A DNA stretch of 64,000 nt from Opitutaceae bacterium (GTDB taxonomy: Bacteria > Verrucomicrobiota > Verrucomicrobiia > Opitutales > Opitutaceae): NCBI GenBank assembly GCA_028280945.1, contig JANQKV010000056.1, positions 16,969 to 80,968 of the forward strand, given 5' to 3'. Shown piece after piece: positions 29,583-38,537 of the stretch (position 1 is its first letter; each line of letters starts with the position of its first letter). Below the pieces are notes generated by a model. The model saw only the letters and a program-made list of their open reading frames with translations, had not been told where the DNA came from and did not search any database. Both the position numbers and the translations under genes were made by a program.

Positions 29583-31061
29583 ATGCGAAGAATCCCCCTC
29601 CGGCTGGCGGTGGCATTTACTTTCGGGATAGGTTTGGCCGGTGTTTTGCCGGCCCAACAAAATCCGGGGCAGTCGCGTCGCCAGACGTCGGGCGATGATT
29701 GGTCCATCTCGGAATACAGCGGATCTCGTTCGGTGCAGGACGTGCGGGTGGCGATGGCTTCCAAGGGCTTCGCCTGGCTGAGCGGTTCTCCGGCGGACAA
29801 CGAAAAACTGTCCATTGGCAAGAACGCCCAGTTCTTTGGATTTGTGGCGCTCCGTCTCGAAAGTGGTCGGGCGGCGAATCGTGGAGCATTGGGCAGAGCG
29901 TTCTTCGATTTGGCCACTTCGGATCAGCGGGAGATATTAACCGAGGCGGTTAGGCGGGAAACCCCATTGCTTGAAGCCTGGTGGGAAAGCCGTGCCCGGC
30001 TGCTGCGGCTTTATGAGAATCACCTTTACATGGGGGAAGAATTGGATCGCGACCGTTTGGAAGCGGCCGGGATCGAATTCTCCCGATTGGGCGTTTCCGT
30101 GGCTGTCATCGAGGCGAAGGCTTTTGCGCGATTGGAGGATTCCCTGAGTGAAGCCCAGCTCGAAAAGCTCCACGCTTGGCGCGAAGACCCTGAGAAAACC
30201 AAGTCGTTGGCCGCGGAAATCCGAGTGGAGGCAACGGGTTTCGACCGGCGGGAGAACAAACAATTGGAGGATTTGTTTGCCAAGGCGTTCTCTTGGCTGA
30301 CGGGAACTCCCGAGGACAACGAAATCATCCCCTTGGGCCAGCCCGCGCAGTTTTTCGGTTTTGTGTCCATCCGCCACAAGAGCGGGCACGCGGCTAGCCG
30401 GGGGCGAATCTCCAAGTCGTTCCAGGCCATCCTCTCTCACCGGCAGCGATCAGAGATCAAAAGGGCTGCTCGCGATCAGGAGTCGGTAGTCCGCCATTTT
30501 CTGAAGCAACGGCATCTCCTGCTGGGACAGTTGGCATTGCTACGATATGCTGCCGAAGACTTCGACGAAGCGCGGGTGCGGGAACTGGCTGCAGAAATGG
30601 GAAGGGCCGAGACAGAGGCCGGACGTATCGAGGCGGAGGCGTATCGCCGAATCCGCAACAGCATGACCGATGAGCAGGTGGAGGCGATGATGCGATTGCG
30701 CGGCGACTACATCGTGGATCCATCCGAGGTGGAGCTGTTGACTGATCGGGAACGCGGAGCGCGTTTGGCCGTGCTGTGCGCGGGATGCCACGGTCCGGCG
30801 GGGCAATACCAGAAGGGCATGTTGGCCCCGAATCTGGATGGCATGTTTGATCGGCCCATCGCCTCGGCGGCTGACTTTGAATTTTCCCATTCCCTGATCG
30901 AACTCCGGGAAGAGCGGGGACCGGACTGGTCGGACGAGCTGCTCGAACACTACATCGCAAATCCCAAGGGTCTGGTGCCGGGCACCAAGATGGAATTTCA
31001 GGGATTACTGAATGCCAAAGACCGCGCGGTCCTGATTGATCATTTGAGACGAACTCGTTAA
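29583..31061 (+). CDS. Secreted c-type cytochrome with two copies of an N-terminal module
   Basis: Signal peptide MRRIPLRLAVAFTFGIGLAGVLPAQ; repeated (A/S)WL(S/T)G(S/T)PxDNE...AQFFGFV; heme motif CAGCH and distal PGTKMEF. Confidence 0.8.
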   Translation: MRRIPLRLAVAFTFGIGLAGVLPAQQNPGQSRRQTSGDDWSISEYSGSRSVQDVRVAMASKGFAWLSGSPADNEKLSIGKNAQFFGFVALRLESGRAANRGALGRAFFDLATSDQREILTEAVRRETPLLEAWWESRARLLRLYENHLYMGEELDRDRLEAAGIEFSRLGVSVAVIEAKAFARLEDSLSEAQLEKLHAWREDPEKTKSLAAEIRVEATGFDRRENKQLEDLFAKAFSWLTGTPEDNEIIPLGQPAQFFGFVSIRHKSGHAASRGRISKSFQAILSHRQRSEIKRAARDQESVVRHFLKQRHLLLGQLALLRYAAEDFDEARVRELAAEMGRAETEAGRIEAEAYRRIRNSMTDEQVEAMMRLRGDYIVDPSEVELLTDRERGARLAVLCAGCHGPAGQYQKGMLAPNLDGMFDRPIASAADFEFSHSLIELREERGPDWSDELLEHYIANPKGLVPGTKMEFQGLLNAKDRAVLIDHLRRTR

Positions 31062-31135
31062 CGAGTCCCGCTCACGGTAACGGATTTATTCTGATTGCTT
31101 TGACTGCCCGGATTCCGAACCGATGACGGGCAAGC

Positions 31136-32104
31136 ATGCCGCTGATTGAATCCACCTATCGAGCCCCTTGGGGGTTGGCCAATGGGCATGTCCAGTCGAT
31201 CTGGCCGGCGGTGGGGCGGCGGGTGTCAGCGGTGCCCTGGGAGCGGGAGCGGATTGCAACGCCGGATAATGATTTTCTGGACTTGGATGTTTGGGCTTCG
31301 GGCCGGAATCGCGTGGCGGTTCTCTCACACGGCCTCGAAGGCAACAGCAACCAACCCTACATTCGCGGTATGGCCCATGCCCTGCACCGGCGGGGGTGGG
31401 ATGTGGTGGCGTGGAATTGCCGGGGCTGCAGCGGCGAGCCCAATCGGCAACTGCGCTTCTACCACAGCGGCTCGTCCGATGACTTGGGCACGGTGGTGGA
31501 TTACCTGCTGGCGGCGAGACCTTGGGCTGTGGTGGCTCTGGTCGGCTTCAGCTTGGGAGGGAACCAGACCCTCAAGTATTTGGGCGAGCGGGGCGACGCG
31601 GTGGATCCACGGATCATGGGAGCAGTGACGTTTTCCGTGCCCTGCGACCTGGCGGCGAGCTCAGTGCGACTGGGGGAGTGGCAAAACCGGATCTACATGG
31701 CGCGTTTCATGCGCACCCTGCGCGAAAAGGTGCGATGGAAGGCTGAACGATTCCCGGATCGACTCGACCTCAACGGATTGGACGCGGTGCGCACCTTTCG
31801 TGAGTTCGATGATCGCTACACCGCCCCGCTGCACGGGTTCACCGATGCGTCGGACTATTGGGACCGGTGCGGGAGTATCCGCTTCGTGGAAGATATTGGG
31901 GTGCCGACACTGTTGGTAAACGCGGCCAACGATCCGTTTCTGGCGGGACGGTGTTATCCCCGAGATTTGGCGGCCGATCATAGGTTCCTTCACTTGGAAG
32001 TGCCGGCATCCGGCGGGCATGTGGGGTTCATTACCCGGGGAGAGGAATACTGGTCGGAAAGTCGGGCGGGGGAGTTTCTGGAGGATTTGGCAAGTAGTGC
32101 ATAG
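31136..32104 (+). CDS. Alpha/beta hydrolase, YheT-like
   Basis: ANGHVQSIWP, VLSHGLEGNSNQPYIRGMA, WNCRGCSGEPNR, LVGFSLGGNQTLKYLGE. Confidence 0.88.
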   Translation: MPLIESTYRAPWGLANGHVQSIWPAVGRRVSAVPWERERIATPDNDFLDLDVWASGRNRVAVLSHGLEGNSNQPYIRGMAHALHRRGWDVVAWNCRGCSGEPNRQLRFYHSGSSDDLGTVVDYLLAARPWAVVALVGFSLGGNQTLKYLGERGDAVDPRIMGAVTFSVPCDLAASSVRLGEWQNRIYMARFMRTLREKVRWKAERFPDRLDLNGLDAVRTFREFDDRYTAPLHGFTDASDYWDRCGSIRFVEDIGVPTLLVNAANDPFLAGRCYPRDLAADHRFLHLEVPASGGHVGFITRGEEYWSESRAGEFLEDLASSA

Positions 32105-32122
32105 TTTGATGCACGATTCAGC

Positions 32123-32373
32123 TTTTACAGAAGGCAACGAAGGGAACGAAGGCTTGGGAGCGGGGAGGCCCAGCTTGGTTTCCTTCGTTGGCTCCTATAA
32201 CAAAGACCCAATTTTTACAGAAAGGAGCGGAAGATTGTGCTGCGGTGGGGCAGAGAGGTTTTCTACAGGAGTTAACCGAGAAAAGCAGAGGAGTGGCTTC
32301 CTTGACTTCGTTTCCTTCTGTAAAACTCAGCGTTGGAGTGGCTCTTTTTTGCTCCGTTTCCTCCTGTGAAAGA
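32123..32373. repeat. Composite dispersed repeat family 1, copy A
   Basis: Arm I TTTTACAGAAGGCAACGAAGGGAACGAAGG at 32123; degenerate inverted arm I ~32176; second arm I ~32213; arm II CTACAGGAGTTAACCGAGAAAAGCAGAG ~32264; inverted arm I CTTCGTTTCCTTCTGTAAAA ~32305; inverted arm II GCTCCGTTTCCTCCTGTGAAA ~32351. Confidence 0.75.
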
Positions 32374-32501
32374 GAGGCGCCGGAGTTTGTGCGGTTGCTG
32401 GCGCAGAGCCCTGCTTCTCTTGGGGTAACAACCGGGATTAAACCCACTGCTTGCGTGCTCTCAGCAGAACCTGTCCAATCCTGCGCTCCCGTCTTCCTGC
32501 T

Positions 32502-32918
32502 ATGAACAAATTCCTTCGTCTTTCTTTCCTCCCTCAAAGCCGGGATCTCGCGCTGTTGCTGCTGCGTATTGGATTTGGCGGTTACATGCTGATTTTCCAC
32601 GGCTGGGGTAAACTCATGGGTTGGTCCAAACTCAGCGGCGGTTTTCCCGATCCGCTGGGGGTGAGCTCACCGGTGAGTCTGGGATTGACGATTTTTGCCG
32701 AGGTCCTGATGGCGGCGCTGCTGATGATCGGACTCTACACCCGGTTGTCTGCGCTCATCCTTACCTTCACCATGGGCGTGGCGTTCTTCATGGTGCACGG
32801 CGGCCAGCTTGCCGGCGAGGGCAACGGTGAATTAGCGGCGATCTATGGTATCGCTTACCTCGCGCTCATCTTCACCGGTGGCGGCAAGTTTTCGGTCGAC
32901 CAAAAAATGGGCGGCTGA
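32502..32918 (+). CDS. DoxX family membrane protein
   Basis: ALLLLRIGFGGYMLIFHGWGKLMGW...FAEVLMAALLMIGLYTRLSALILTFTMGVAFFMVHGG. Confidence 0.85.
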   Translation: MNKFLRLSFLPQSRDLALLLLRIGFGGYMLIFHGWGKLMGWSKLSGGFPDPLGVSSPVSLGLTIFAEVLMAALLMIGLYTRLSALILTFTMGVAFFMVHGGQLAGEGNGELAAIYGIAYLALIFTGGGKFSVDQKMGG

Positions 32919-32924
32919 TCGGCG

Positions 32925-35408
32925 TCAGTCGGCACGGAGAGCTTTGACTGGGTCCGCCCGGGCAGCCCGCCAGGCGGGGACCAACGCCGCGCTCAGGCAA
33001 GCGAGGGTGGTCAGCAGCAGCACTCCCGAGTAGGCCGGCAGGCCTTGAGGCAATTCGTCGAAATTAAGCGCAGACGGAAGATAAACCGTCACAAAGGCGT
33101 AGCCGACGGCCAATCCGATCAGCGTCCCGGGAACGACCTGCCAAGCGATGGGTTTGAGCACGTGGCTGATGATGTGACCCAATTGAGCACCCAAGGCGAC
33201 TCTGACGCCGAACTCGCGGGTGCGCATGCGGGTGCTGAAACTCACCACCGAATACAATCCGGCGAAGGCGAGCAGCAGGGCACTGACCCCAAAAATCGTA
33301 AAAATATTGGTCAGCAGGGTGAGCATGCGCAGTTGGATCAACAGAACGTCCCCCACGGTGTGGACCGGCGTCTTGGGTGAATTGTGTGGGTCGAGTTCCC
33401 GCAACAAAGCCTCGATGGCGGGAATGTGCCGATGCAGGTCACCGCTGCCGCGCATCATGAGTTGTTGGTTGCGATCCAGAATCTGGGTCGAGGGAAGAAA
33501 CAACTCGCCGCGTGAAGGCTCCTCACCGAGCACCGGGGCGGGGGCGATATCGGGCACCACACCCACCACGGTCATCCACGTGGTGTTTTCTTCAAACACG
33601 CCCCGCCAACGCTGGGGGACCGCCTGGGGGTCGGGAGATTGCAGTTGCTGGCCAATGGGATTTTCACGCGGCCAGTAGTGCTGGGCAAACCGCTGGCTCA
33701 CCAGGCAGACCGGCATTCCCTCCTCGACATCGTGTTCGCTGAAGACCCGGCCTTGCAGGGGCTGGATGCGCAGCACGTCAAAATAATCCGGCGAAACAAT
33801 CTGAGTATCGACGCGCTCAGGTGGAGCCTCTGGATCGCGCTCCAGGCTGGCAAAGCGAACCTCGCGCCGCGGTATGCCAAGAAAGTTGAAGCTGTTGGTG
33901 GTGGCCACCAAGTCGATGCCGTTGATCGCTTCCGCCCGGTCTTTGAACCGGCGCACGAAGGCATCCACATCCGCCTTGGTTTCGTAGTTGAAGGAAGTAT
34001 TGGTCCGCAGATGCACGGTGAGCACCGCATCGGGATCGTAGGACCGCTCCCGGGTCTGGAGCTCCCGGAGGGTGAAGATCATCATGGTTGCCGTGACCAG
34101 CAGTGCCCCGGAAAGAGCGATCTGCAGGGTGGTCAGAGTTCGCGCCAATCGCCCGACATAGATGCCCGAAGACGTGCGCATGTCGTCCTTGAGCACGGTT
34201 ATGGTATCGACCCGGGAAGCCCGCAGGGCGGGGATGAGGCTCGATCCAAACGTCGCCACGATCATGAAGCCGGCCGCACTTATCCACATGCGCCAGTCGA
34301 TGTCCATGTGCCACCAGTAAGGGCGGAAGGAGTTGGCAGCGTAGAAATCCCAAATCAAGCCCGCTCCCCAGTAGGCCAACCCCAGCCCAACCACGATGCC
34401 GCCCAGGCAAATGACCAGTCCCTCGACCAGCACATGCCCCACCAGAGCTCCCCGACTGGCGCCCAACGCGCTGCGGACGGCGAGCTCCCCGGAGCGCCGG
34501 GCGGTGCGGGCCATGACGAGGTTGGAAACGTTGGCGCAGGAGATCGCCAACACCATCAGGGCGAACCCCAGCATCAGCCAAAGCAGACGATTTTGCGTGG
34601 TCGAAACAAACGCGTCGTTGAACGCCTCCAAGTCGGAGGCGACGCGACGTTCGCCGATTTCAGGGTGGGTTTCGGCGAAGCGCGCGATGATGCCGTTGAT
34701 CTCGGTTTCGGCTGATTGATTGGACACCCCGGGTTTCAATCGACCGATAACCCGAACCTGGGGCTGGGCATTCCATGGCCGGCCTTGCCACTGCGCCCAT
34801 GGGGCGGGGAGCCACAGGTCGTGGGTCGATGGAAATCGGAATCCCTCGGGCATCACCCCAATGATGGTGAAGGGGCGGCCGTTGAGGATCACATCCTGGC
34901 CGAGAGCCGAAGCTTCCCCACCGTAGTGACGTTGCCACATGTCGTGTGAAATGATGGCCTTGGTATCAGCTCCGGGGACCTGATCGTCCGGTGTAAACAT
35001 CGAGCCCAGCAAAGGACGGACGCCACAAAGTCCAAACAGCGATGAATCCACCCGTGCTGCGACAACGCGCTGGGCCAGCTCAGTCCCGTTGGGATTGCTG
35101 AATGCGGGAAACCAGTCCTGGAAAATGGCGATGCCGTCGAAGCTTTGGACCTCTGCGGCCAAGGTTTGGGCCTCGAGCAATGTATAGGGCAGGCGCGAGG
35201 TGGGCCCCCTTTCCAGATCACGCTGCAGCAGGACCTGCAGGTCGGAGCCGGCGGCGGCGGGTTTGCTCCACAACACGCCGTTGATCTGGGTGAGCATGGT
35301 GAGCGAAAGCCCCAGGCCAATGCCCATCACGATCACGGCCATGAGGGAGTTGGACCAGTCCTTGGTCAGAGTTCGAAAACTGAGGCGGAGATTCGCGAGC
35401 AAAGACAT
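32925..35408 (-). CDS. MacB/FtsX-type ABC transporter permease lacking the ADOP N-terminal prefix
   Basis: NLRLSFRTLTKDWSNSLMAVIVMGIGLGLSLTM..., ALRSALGASRGALVGHVLVEGLVI, C-terminal ADPVKALRAD. Confidence 0.88.
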   Translation of the reverse strand: MSLLANLRLSFRTLTKDWSNSLMAVIVMGIGLGLSLTMLTQINGVLWSKPAAAGSDLQVLLQRDLERGPTSRLPYTLLEAQTLAAEVQSFDGIAIFQDWFPAFSNPNGTELAQRVVAARVDSSLFGLCGVRPLLGSMFTPDDQVPGADTKAIISHDMWQRHYGGEASALGQDVILNGRPFTIIGVMPEGFRFPSTHDLWLPAPWAQWQGRPWNAQPQVRVIGRLKPGVSNQSAETEINGIIARFAETHPEIGERRVASDLEAFNDAFVSTTQNRLLWLMLGFALMVLAISCANVSNLVMARTARRSGELAVRSALGASRGALVGHVLVEGLVICLGGIVVGLGLAYWGAGLIWDFYAANSFRPYWWHMDIDWRMWISAAGFMIVATFGSSLIPALRASRVDTITVLKDDMRTSSGIYVGRLARTLTTLQIALSGALLVTATMMIFTLRELQTRERSYDPDAVLTVHLRTNTSFNYETKADVDAFVRRFKDRAEAINGIDLVATTNSFNFLGIPRREVRFASLERDPEAPPERVDTQIVSPDYFDVLRIQPLQGRVFSEHDVEEGMPVCLVSQRFAQHYWPRENPIGQQLQSPDPQAVPQRWRGVFEENTTWMTVVGVVPDIAPAPVLGEEPSRGELFLPSTQILDRNQQLMMRGSGDLHRHIPAIEALLRELDPHNSPKTPVHTVGDVLLIQLRMLTLLTNIFTIFGVSALLLAFAGLYSVVSFSTRMRTREFGVRVALGAQLGHIISHVLKPIAWQVVPGTLIGLAVGYAFVTVYLPSALNFDELPQGLPAYSGVLLLTTLACLSAALVPAWRAARADPVKALRAD

Positions 35409-35539
35409 GGCGGAGGGAATTGCGGGTGGGGCAGGAAGGAGCCCGCATCATGCCTTTTTTCACGTTCCCACAACAGGCTCCGCCGGGCGGACCGTTAGGT
35501 GGAGCCGCACGCGTGCGAGCGATGACAAAATCAGCCGGT

Positions 35540-37417
35540 TTATTCGTCCGATATTTCCACCGTTGGCCGGTCCCGTCCGATTTCCACAGCGAACGGACCT
35601 TCGCTGAAGACCGGCAGGTGTTGGGGGCCGACCGACGTCCGTCGCACGTAGAGCAATTCACCCGAAGACTTGTCGGTCACCGCGATGACCGGGCGTTCGC
35701 CGAAGTCATCCGGCACGTCGACGCGGAGCAGGCCGGTGGCCTGGCGGCCGTCGTTGTCAGCCACGTTAAGCCGGATCGGCCAGCCCGGCACCTGATTGGC
35801 GGGTGAGCCGGGTTTGGAGAGGCGCGGCCAGAACTCAAAGGCGATGTCGCCGGTTGACTTCACAAAGCGGGCAATCCCGAAACCGTCGGCTTTGCCGTTA
35901 TCGCCCTCGCCGGGATTGGTGTAGCTCAGCATGGTGATCTTATTGCCCAGGCCGTCCTCATAGTCGCCGGTCCACGGCAAAGCCGAATCAGGATCATGGT
36001 TGGCCCCAGCGGTCCCCTCGAGCGGTTGCCAGCGGCGGATGTAGTAGTTGTTCACGATGGCGGGACCAGTCAGGGCAAAGGGACCGTCGCGCCATGACTC
36101 GATGCCGTGCTGGATGGCCACCGTGAGGTGCTGGTCGCCGGCGAGATGAGCGGCGCGGGCTTGGCGCAAGCGTCGCAAAGCGGCATCGCGTCCGGCCTGG
36201 GGCCACGCATTGGAGTCGAGGTCGGCCAGCAGGCGGTTGCCCCTGCGACCATGCAGATGGACTGCCCCGGCGAAAGCGGTCTGTGACAGGGCGGCTTTGA
36301 TCTTTGCGCCTTCCCAGTCCCGCACCCACTCATCGAGGAAGGCGAGCTGCCGGTCGCCCAATAACTTAAGGCCGGGAAGGTTAACCGCGCTGCGATCATA
36401 ATCGGGGTCATTGATGTGGTCGGGCCGGGGTCCCATGGGGGGGATCGTGCCGGCGGGGCCGGTCTTGAATTTGCGGTCCTCGAGGATGGCGAAGTCCACC
36501 TCGCCAACTCGCAACCGGGTGTAGTAGACGCCGATGCCGCGCAGGATCGGGGTGGGGTCGAAGGCATCCGGCAGATGCCACGTCTGGCAACGCTCCACCA
36601 TGTTCACATATTCGACGGGATAGTAGTAGCCACCATCGCTGCCGGCGGGGCTGGAGGCCTTTTTGCCACCCGCACCCCAGATGTTCCCTTGGCCGACGTC
36701 GTGGTCGTCCGGAATGGTAATGGTTGGGCGGTCCCGGATGATGTTGCGGAACTGCCACCCCCACGCGAGCCAAGCGGCCGTGTGATGCCGGTGGTCGTAA
36801 CTTTGATCGCCGGCAAAAAACAACAAGTCGGGGTCGTGATGCAGCAGGTGGCGCACGATGTTGGCCCGATCGCCGCGGTCCCCGTTGGAGTTGCAGGACA
36901 GCACCGCCACGACGATCTCGTCCTGATCAACCGGGTCCGGCCGGATATGTCCGGAAAAACTGGATACGTCGCCCAGGCTCACCCGGTAGTCGGCCGACCG
37001 CTCACTGTCCCAATCGTCGACGCGGAAATGAGCGGACCAACCCGGGTAGAGCACGGGGGATGTCCCCACGGTCTCCCAGGCGCCGTTGGCATCGCGCAGC
37101 TCGAGAATCACCTCCCGCGGTTCATCCGGCAGCAGTGGGGCCAGCTGGGCGGTGAGCTTCAGCACGCCGGCATCGTGCGTATAGAGGGCAAAGGCGACCG
37201 CGTCGCGGCGATCCCGGTCATGGATGTGTTGCAACTGCCAGGCTTGCCGGTCGGTTGGCCGGGGTTTCTCCCACCATTTGCCAGTGGCGGTGCCGTCCAA
37301 GTCAGAAAACTCCGGACCAAAGGGTTGGGCCGGGGGCAGTGCGGGGACGGTGATGGGGAATTCACCGGCGGACGCGAACAGGGCGGCCGCCAACAGGGGA
37401 GCGAGGTATCGTTTCAT
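35540..37417 (-). CDS. Alkaline phosphatase D-like metallophosphatase, secreted
   Basis: Signal peptide; LSCNSNGDRGDRANIVRHLLHHDPDLLFFAGDQSYDHRH, PDDHDVGQGNIWGAGGK, HLAGDQHLTVAIQHG. Confidence 0.8.
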   Translation of the reverse strand: MKRYLAPLLAAALFASAGEFPITVPALPPAQPFGPEFSDLDGTATGKWWEKPRPTDRQAWQLQHIHDRDRRDAVAFALYTHDAGVLKLTAQLAPLLPDEPREVILELRDANGAWETVGTSPVLYPGWSAHFRVDDWDSERSADYRVSLGDVSSFSGHIRPDPVDQDEIVVAVLSCNSNGDRGDRANIVRHLLHHDPDLLFFAGDQSYDHRHHTAAWLAWGWQFRNIIRDRPTITIPDDHDVGQGNIWGAGGKKASSPAGSDGGYYYPVEYVNMVERCQTWHLPDAFDPTPILRGIGVYYTRLRVGEVDFAILEDRKFKTGPAGTIPPMGPRPDHINDPDYDRSAVNLPGLKLLGDRQLAFLDEWVRDWEGAKIKAALSQTAFAGAVHLHGRRGNRLLADLDSNAWPQAGRDAALRRLRQARAAHLAGDQHLTVAIQHGIESWRDGPFALTGPAIVNNYYIRRWQPLEGTAGANHDPDSALPWTGDYEDGLGNKITMLSYTNPGEGDNGKADGFGIARFVKSTGDIAFEFWPRLSKPGSPANQVPGWPIRLNVADNDGRQATGLLRVDVPDDFGERPVIAVTDKSSGELLYVRRTSVGPQHLPVFSEGPFAVEIGRDRPTVEISDE

Positions 37418-37438
37418 GGATGCCCCACTCGTGACAGA

Positions 37439-38374
37439 TCAGCCGCGAACCGTAAACAACCAACCGGTGTAAAGCAGATAAGCGAGGAACAGGGCCGCGC
37501 CTTCGCGACGGTCGATTTTGTGCCCGGTTTGAACGAGCGGAAACAGCGCCAGGGTCAAGACCACCAACATCACGATGTCACCGGTCTGCAGGGCGATGAA
37601 GATGCCTCCGGCGGCAATGCCCGTGGCTCCCAGGATGCCCAGCAGGTTGAAGAGGCTGGAGCCCACCACATTACCGATGGCGACGTCGGTTTCGCCGTTT
37701 TTCACCGCGACGACGCTGATCGCGAGCTCCGGCAAGCTGGTGCCGATCGCCACGATCGTCAGGCCGATCAAGGTTTCACTCCACCCGAGCAGGCGCGCCA
37801 TGGCCACCGCGCCTTCGACGAACATGTCCGAACCGTAGAGCAAAAATACCAAACCGCCGATGGTAAACACCAGGGCGAGCGACAGGGGCAAGGGTTTGGG
37901 TTCGTCGCTGCCGAGGGATTGGTTGGGTTCTTTCCTGGCGCGAATCAGCGTTACGACGGTGTAGACGATCAAACCCAGCACAAGGAGTGCGCCCTCGATT
38001 TGGCCGAGGAAGGAGTTCACCAAAACCACCGCGGCAATGAGGGTCACGCCGATGAGAATCGGCACCTCGCGCCAGATCACCGAACGATCCGTGGTCAGGG
38101 GGCGGATCATGGCGCAGAAGCCGAGAATCAGTGCGAGGTTGCAGAGGTTGGAGCCGATGACATTACCGACCGCGATTTCGGCCGCATCGCGTTTGGCGGC
38201 CTGCAGGCTCACCACCAGTTCCGGCGCGCTCGTGCCGAAGGCAACCACGGTAAGGCCGATCACCAGGGGAGTGAGTCCCAACCTTAGAGCCAGGGCCGCG
38301 GATCCGCGCACCAGGACTTCCGCCCCGATGGTGAGGACGATCAAACCGATGATGAGCAGAAGAAACGGCGGCAT
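37439..38374 (-). CDS. Calcium/sodium (CaCA family) antiporter
   Basis: Two inverted alpha repeats: VIGLTVVAFGTSAPELVVSLQAA...GNVIGSNLCNLALILG and LIGLTIVAIGTSLPELAISVVAV...GNVVGSSLFNLLGILG. Confidence 0.95.
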   Translation of the reverse strand: MPPFLLLIIGLIVLTIGAEVLVRGSAALALRLGLTPLVIGLTVVAFGTSAPELVVSLQAAKRDAAEIAVGNVIGSNLCNLALILGFCAMIRPLTTDRSVIWREVPILIGVTLIAAVVLVNSFLGQIEGALLVLGLIVYTVVTLIRARKEPNQSLGSDEPKPLPLSLALVFTIGGLVFLLYGSDMFVEGAVAMARLLGWSETLIGLTIVAIGTSLPELAISVVAVKNGETDVAIGNVVGSSLFNLLGILGATGIAAGGIFIALQTGDIVMLVVLTLALFPLVQTGHKIDRREGAALFLAYLLYTGWLFTVRG

Positions 38375-38537
38375 GCTGAAGAGGACGCGCCAAAACGGGG
38401 CCTGGCGCGGCCAGTTGTCAAACTTCGGTTGCGGGATCAAAAAGCCGGAGGACCGCCATTCGGCGGGCTGGCGGCCAGTAATTCAGACTGGCATTGCCGT
38501 GGTCTCGCCTGCCACGTTGACCGGCTCGTTCCACCAC

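Noticed and set aside
32118-32600. ORFs through the intergenic region (FTEGNEGNE..., FVSFCKT...)
   Set aside because: They are translations of the dispersed inverted repeat on both strands, not genes.
36416-38287. 623-aa + strand ORF opposite the PhoD-like and CaCA genes
   Set aside because: Spans two well-supported minus-strand genes; His/Gly/Asp-rich shadow translation.
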